Positions 55,401 through 61,400 of a stretch of DNA of 64,000 nucleotides are shown one piece after another (the first letter of the stretch is position 1; each line of letters begins with the position of its first letter). Origin of the DNA: Lentzea tibetensis (GTDB lineage: Bacteria > Actinomycetota > Actinomycetes > Mycobacteriales > Pseudonocardiaceae); NCBI RefSeq assembly GCF_007845675.1, contig NZ_VOBR01000006.1:248001-312000 (forward strand). Direction: 5' to 3'. Under the pieces are notes generated by a model. It was not told the DNA's origin. It saw only the letters and a program-made list of their open reading frames with translations, and did no database searches. The translations under genes and the position numbers were made by a program.

Positions 55401-58400
55401 CCTTGGTGTTCGTCAGCGTCGTGCGGATGTTCCGCGTCGCGTGCAGCACGTTCGTCGCGATGGCGACGTCGAAGCCGCCGGCCTCGACCTGTTGCCCGTC
55501 CAGTGGCTTCTCGACGTCGAGGATGCGGGGGTCGAGGTACGGCGCGATGTCGCCGTACGCCCGGCGCGCGTGCAACAGGAAAGCCTTGGAAATGTCGGTG
55601 TAGCAGTAGGTTTCGATGTGCTCGCGCCATGGTGCGAGGCGGCGGAACAGCACCGCGCTCGTGCCGCCGGTGCCCGCGCCGATCTCCAGGATCCGCAGCC
55701 GCGCGTCCGGGTCGTCGGCCACCCGCGCGCGGACGTGCTCGACGAGCGTGTCCGCGAGCACGTCGTTGAAGTAGTCGGCGACCGGGTTGTTCCGGTAGAC
55801 GGCTTCGACGAGCTCGAGCGAGGACTTCGGGAACATGACGTCGGTCGCGGGACGGTGCCCGGTCAGGATGTCGGTGAGCGCGCGCACCGTCGTGTCGACG
55901 AGCACCGCCTGCGGACGCTTGCCGTCGCTCTCCAGCCACGGCTCCCGGTCGAGGTCCCAGCGACGCCACGCGGCCTCGAGGTCCACCGGGCTCACGTCAA
56001 CGGCTTCGCAGCGACCGTCGGCGGTGCCGCGGAGCAGTCCCCGGCGGGTGAACACGGCGACGGTGTGACCGAGCCAGCGCTCGTAGCGCGGTTCGATCCC
56101 GCCTGCCGCGAGCCAGTCGGCGACGGTGCCCGCACGACCGGGCGTGAACAGGCCCAACTGGCGCAGCAACGCCCAAGTGATCCGGACGAGCGCGTCCTCC
56201 ATGGACCGGCCGTGCCCGTCGGCGGCGGTGCGCACGCGTTCGATCTCGGCCCGCCGATCGGGGCGCGCGTCGTGCAGGGCCGCGACCGGCGAGGATCCGC
56301 CGCCGGGCAACGTGGTGAGCACGCTGCCCTCGTAGAAGGTGGCGATGCTGCGGGCGTCGGCGGCCTTCAGCAGCGCGAGCCGGTCGTGCGGCGAGGTGAG
56401 CAGCCGGTCGAACGCGGCCGTGCCCTCGTCCGGCTCGATGGAACCGAGGCCGAGGCGCGCCATCCTCCTGCGGTAGCCGTCTTCGGCTACGACGCCGACG
56501 CCGCCCCAGTACCCCCAGTTCATCACCTTCACCGGGCAGCCGAGCCGATCGGCGAGGTGGTCGGCGAAGGCGTCGGCGAACGTGCAGCCCGCCGCGTAGT
56601 TGGCCTGGCCGGGCGCGGTGAAGAACGCCTGCATCGACGAGAAGAACGCGACGAACTCGAGGGGCTGGCCCGCGAAGACCTCGGCCAGGTTGACCGCCAC
56701 GTCGGCCTTGGCGGCGTAGGTGGCGTGGAAGCGTTCCTCGTCCATCCGTGCCACGCTCTGGTCGCCCAGCACGATCGCGGTGTGCAGCACACCGTGCACC
56801 GGGCCGTGGCGCCGCACGACCTCCGCGCAGGCACGACGCAGATCGTCCACATCGGACGCGTCGGCCCGCACGTAGTCCGGCTTCGGCCCGAAGGCGGCGA
56901 GCCGGTCCTGGTTCGCAGCGATCTGCGCGTCGAGCGGCCTGCGGCCGATCCACACCACCTGGGTTCCGTGGCGGCGCAGCAGGTGCTCGGTCCAGACCGT
57001 GCCGATGCCACCCGCGCCGCCGATGGCGACGACGACGCCGCCGGGAGCGTGCGGTGAGGCGATCGGCTCCGCGTCGGCGACCTCGAGCAGGCGGGGCCGG
57101 AACCACTCGCCACGCCGCAGGGCGACGACGCCGCCCCGAGCAACGGCCGGTGGGTTCAGCACCGCGTCCCACGGCACCGCCTCGTCCGCGGCGATGTCGA
57201 CCACCCGGACCTGCCAGTGCGGGTACTCCTTGGCGACCGACCCGAGCAGGCCGTGCACACCCGCGTGCGTCGCGTCGACGAGCCGATCTCCGGGCGCCCG
57301 GCACGCCTGCCGGGTGACCGCCGTGAACCCGATCTCGCGGCCGTCCGCACCGCTCGCCAGCAACGCCTTGACCCACCGGAAGACGGAGAGTGCGCCGTCG
57401 CGTTCGGCTGCCTCCGAGGCGAGCCAGACGATGTGGTCCACGTCGGCGGGCATGTCGGCGGCCTGGTCGTCGTCGAGCACCGCGGCGCCGGGGAACCCCT
57501 CGCGGTCACCGGCGGCGCCACCCGCGAGGACCAGCCGGGTAGCCGTGGCGCGCTCGCACTCGACGTCGCCGGGCAGCGCGTCCCAGACCGGGGCGAGCAG
57601 CGCCGTGCGGACCGCCGGTTCGTTCGTCAGGTGGCGGAACGCGAGTCCGCGCAGGCGCACCGCGACGCGGCCGGCGTCGTCGCACACGTCGATGTCCACT
57701 GTGGTCACGTCGGCACCGCTGGTGGCGCGCCGCACATGGGCCCACATCGTCTCGCCGACGGGTGTGAGGAGGTCGGCCTCGTCGACGGCGAACGGGAGGG
57801 CGGGGCGACCTTCGCGCTCGGCCAGCGTCCCGGCCGCGTCACCGAACAGGCCGACGACCGCCTGCACCGCGCTGTCCAGCAGGGCCGGGTGCGCGGCCAG
57901 GTCCGGGTCGTGCGCGTCGGCGGGCAGGACGAGCCGCGCCAGCACCTCGCCGTGGCCGACGGCCAGCCCGTCGAGTGCCCGCAGCCGGTCGCCGTGGACG
58001 ATGCCGACCGCGTCGAGCGCCGCCCGGCACTGCTCCGCGGTCAGGGTCCGGGCACGGCACCGCTCGCGCACCGCTTCCAGTGGCACGGTCGTGGCCGGTC
58101 CGGCCTCGGCGTAGCGGCCCTGCGCGTGCACCTCCGTCCCGTCGCGACACACGCGGAAGGCCTCGCCGTCGCGTTCCACCGACAGGTCGGCCCCTTCGGC
58201 GCCGACCGGGAACGGCGTGGCCCACACGAGGTCGCGCAGGCCGGTCGGGGTGAACGCGCCGGACGTCACGGCCCGCCGCGCGAACTCCAGCGACAGCACA
58301 GCGGGCAACACCGGCCGTCCGTCGACGTGGTGGTCCGCCAGGAAGAACTCCTCCCCGGTGAGCCGCACGCGGTACGCGGAGCCAGTGACCTCCGGCCGAG

Positions 58401-61400
58401 TGCGGTGCGCCAGGTCGGAGCTCGCAGGCCAGTAGCTCTGCCGCTCGTACGGATAGGTCGGCAACGGCACGACGCGCCGCACGGCCGCAGGGAAGGCGCC
58501 GGTGAGGTCCACCGCGTCCCCGCGAACGAACGCCGAGGCCACTTCGGCGGCGGTACCGGGCCGTGCGGTGACCTCCGGCCGCGTGTCGGCGGGCACCTCG
58601 CCGACCAGCACCTCGTCCGCGGCACCGGACGGCCAGGCACGCAGGTGGTCGGCGAGCGCAGCGGTTCCCGCGGCGACGACGGCGAGCCGGTGCGGCATGG
58701 CGGCGCGCCCGGCGGCGAGGCTGTAGGCCACTTCCGCGGCGGAGAGCTCCGGCTCGCGGTCGAGGTGCGCGACGAGCCGTTCGGCCACGGCCCTGAGCGC
58801 TTCCGGTGACCGCGCGGAGAGCAGGAACGCTTGCGAGCCGGGCACTTCACCGGCGGGCGGCCGCTGGTACTCCTCCAGCACGACGTGCGCGTTGGTTCCG
58901 CTGGCGCCGAAGGAGCTGACGGCGGCGCGCCGCGGACCTTCCTCGGGCGCGGGCCAGTCGGTCGTCTCCGTCGGCACGACGAACGGGCTGCCGTCCAGCG
59001 GGATCCGCTCGTTCGCGGCGGTGAAGTGCAGTGAGGCCGGCACCTTGCGGCGGCGCAGCGCGAGGACCGCTTTCACCACTCCGGCCACCCCCGCGGCGAA
59101 CTGGGTGTGCCCGATGTTGGTCTTGATCGAACCGAGCGCGACGCTGCCCCGCCGCGCCCCGGCGAACACGCGGAACAGCGCGCGGAACTCGATCGGGTCG
59201 CCCAGTTGGGTCCCGGTGCCGTGCGCCTCCACGAGCTGGATGCCGCCGGTGCCGATGCCGGCGTGCACCTCGCGCAGCAGCCTTTCCTGGGAGGCCGCGC
59301 TCGGCGCGGTGATGCCGTTCGTGGTGCCGTCCTGGTTGACGCCCGAGGCCCGCACGACGGCGTGCACGTGGTCGCCGTCCCGTTCCGCGTCGGCGAGCCG
59401 CTTGAGCACGAGCGCGCCCGCACCCTCGCCCGGCACGAACCCGTCGGCGCCCGCGTCGAAGCTGCGGCAACGGCCTGAGGCCGACAGCATGCCCGCCCGC
59501 GCGGCGGAGGCGTAGAGCCGTGGTGTGCTTTGGACGAACACGCCACCGGCGATCGCCAGGTCGGCGGTGCCCGCCCGAAGATCCCGGCAGGCCAGGTCGA
59601 TCGCGACGAGCGAGCTGGAGCACGAGGTGTCGACGGTGAGCGCGGGGCCGGTGAGGTCGAGCAGGTAGGCGATCCGCGACGCGACGACCGAGCCCATGGT
59701 CCCCCACAGCGCCTGCGGGGGTGCCGCCGCGTCCAGGTGGTCCCCGTAGTCGCCGGCGTAGCAGCCGACGTACACGCCGACGCGGTCGCCGCGGTGGCGC
59801 GGCCCGGTGTACCCGGCGTCCTCCAGCGCGTTCCAGCACTGTTCGACGAAGATCCGCTGCTGCGGGTCCATCGCGGTCGCCTCGACGCCGGAGATCCCGA
59901 AGAACGCCGGGTCGAACCGGTCGATGCCGCGCAGGAAGCTGCCGGTGCGGCAGGTGATCTCCGGTGCGAGCGGCCAGCGCGTGACCGGCTCGACCAGGTC
60001 GGTGCCCGCCGTGAGGTGGGTCCACAGCGCCTCCGGGTCCTCCGCGTCGCCGTACCGCGCGGCGAGGCCGACGATCGCGATCGCGTCGTCGCCTGCGTCG
60101 CGCGGAGCGGCCGTGGTGGGTCCGGTGGCGGCGCCCGTTCCGGCCAGGAACGCGCCGAGCCGGTCGAGTGTGCCGTGGTCGAAGAGGTCGGTGGTGTCGA
60201 GGGCGGTGCCGAGCGCTTCGTTGAGCCGGTGCACGAGGCTCACGCCCAGGATGGAATCGAGCCCGTAGTCGGCGAACGGCCGGTGCCGCTCGATGTCGTC
60301 GACCGGCGTCTGCAGGATGTCCGCGAGCTCGGCCAGCAGAACACCTTCGGCGTCGACCTCGCCGCCGCGCCGTGCGACGGGCGCCTCCGCGCTCTCGTGC
60401 TCCGCGGGCTCGAACCAGAACTCGGGACCGCTGAAGGGATAACCGGGCAGGTGCACCCGGCGCCGGGCACCGTCCACCTGGGACCAGTCGAGCGGCATTC
60501 CCTTGGTCCAGAACGCGGCCAGCTCGCTCCACGCACCGGTCGCGACCCACTGCTCGACGAGCGCCCGCAGCTCGGCCTTGCCCGCCAGCTCGGCGAGGGT
60601 TTCCTTGCTCACCTGGACCCGGCCGCGGCACCACGGCCCGTCGGCGCCCTGATCGTCCAGGAACGCGCGGAGCTGTTCCTGCCACTCCTGCGCGCTTCGC
60701 GCGAGGAAGCACAGCCGTTCGTCCATCGCTTCGCGGCCGGTCCGCAACGTCGCCGCGACGGCCGTGAGGTCTGGGGCGTCCTGCCCGTCGAGCCATGCGA
60801 CGAGCCCGGCGGCGCGGGCGCGCAGATCCTCCTCGGTCCGCGCGGACAACGGCAGCAGCACCGGGTTGCGCGGCGGGACGGCCTCCACCGCGGCCCGCTG
60901 GTGTTCGGCGACGATCACGTGTGCGTTCGCGCCTCCGGCGCCGAACGAGGAGATCCCGCCGATCCGGGGTCCGCCGGACGGACGCGGCCACGGGCGGCCT
61001 TCCCGGCACAGGGTGAACGGGGTCGCGGCGAAGTCGATGTCCGGGTTGGCCGGGTCGGCCTGCAGGGTCGGCGCGAGCTCGCCGTGTTCCAGCTGCAGCA
61101 CCACCTTGGTCAGCCCGGCGATGCCCGCCGCCGCCTCCAGGTGGCCGATGTTGGACTTGACCGAGCCGAGCGCGCAGGTGCCCGGTCCCGGCGCGTCCGG
61201 CGCGAACGCCTGGGTCAGGCCGTCGACCTCGATCGGGTCGCCGAGGCGGGTGCCGGTGCCGTGCGCCTCGACGTAGCCGACGTCGGCCGCGTCCAGCCCG
61301 GCCCGCTCCAGCGCCTCGCGGACGACCGCTGCCTGGGCACGCGGGTTCGGCACGGTGTAGCCGTTGGTGCGGCCGCCGTGGTTGACGGCGGACCCGAGGA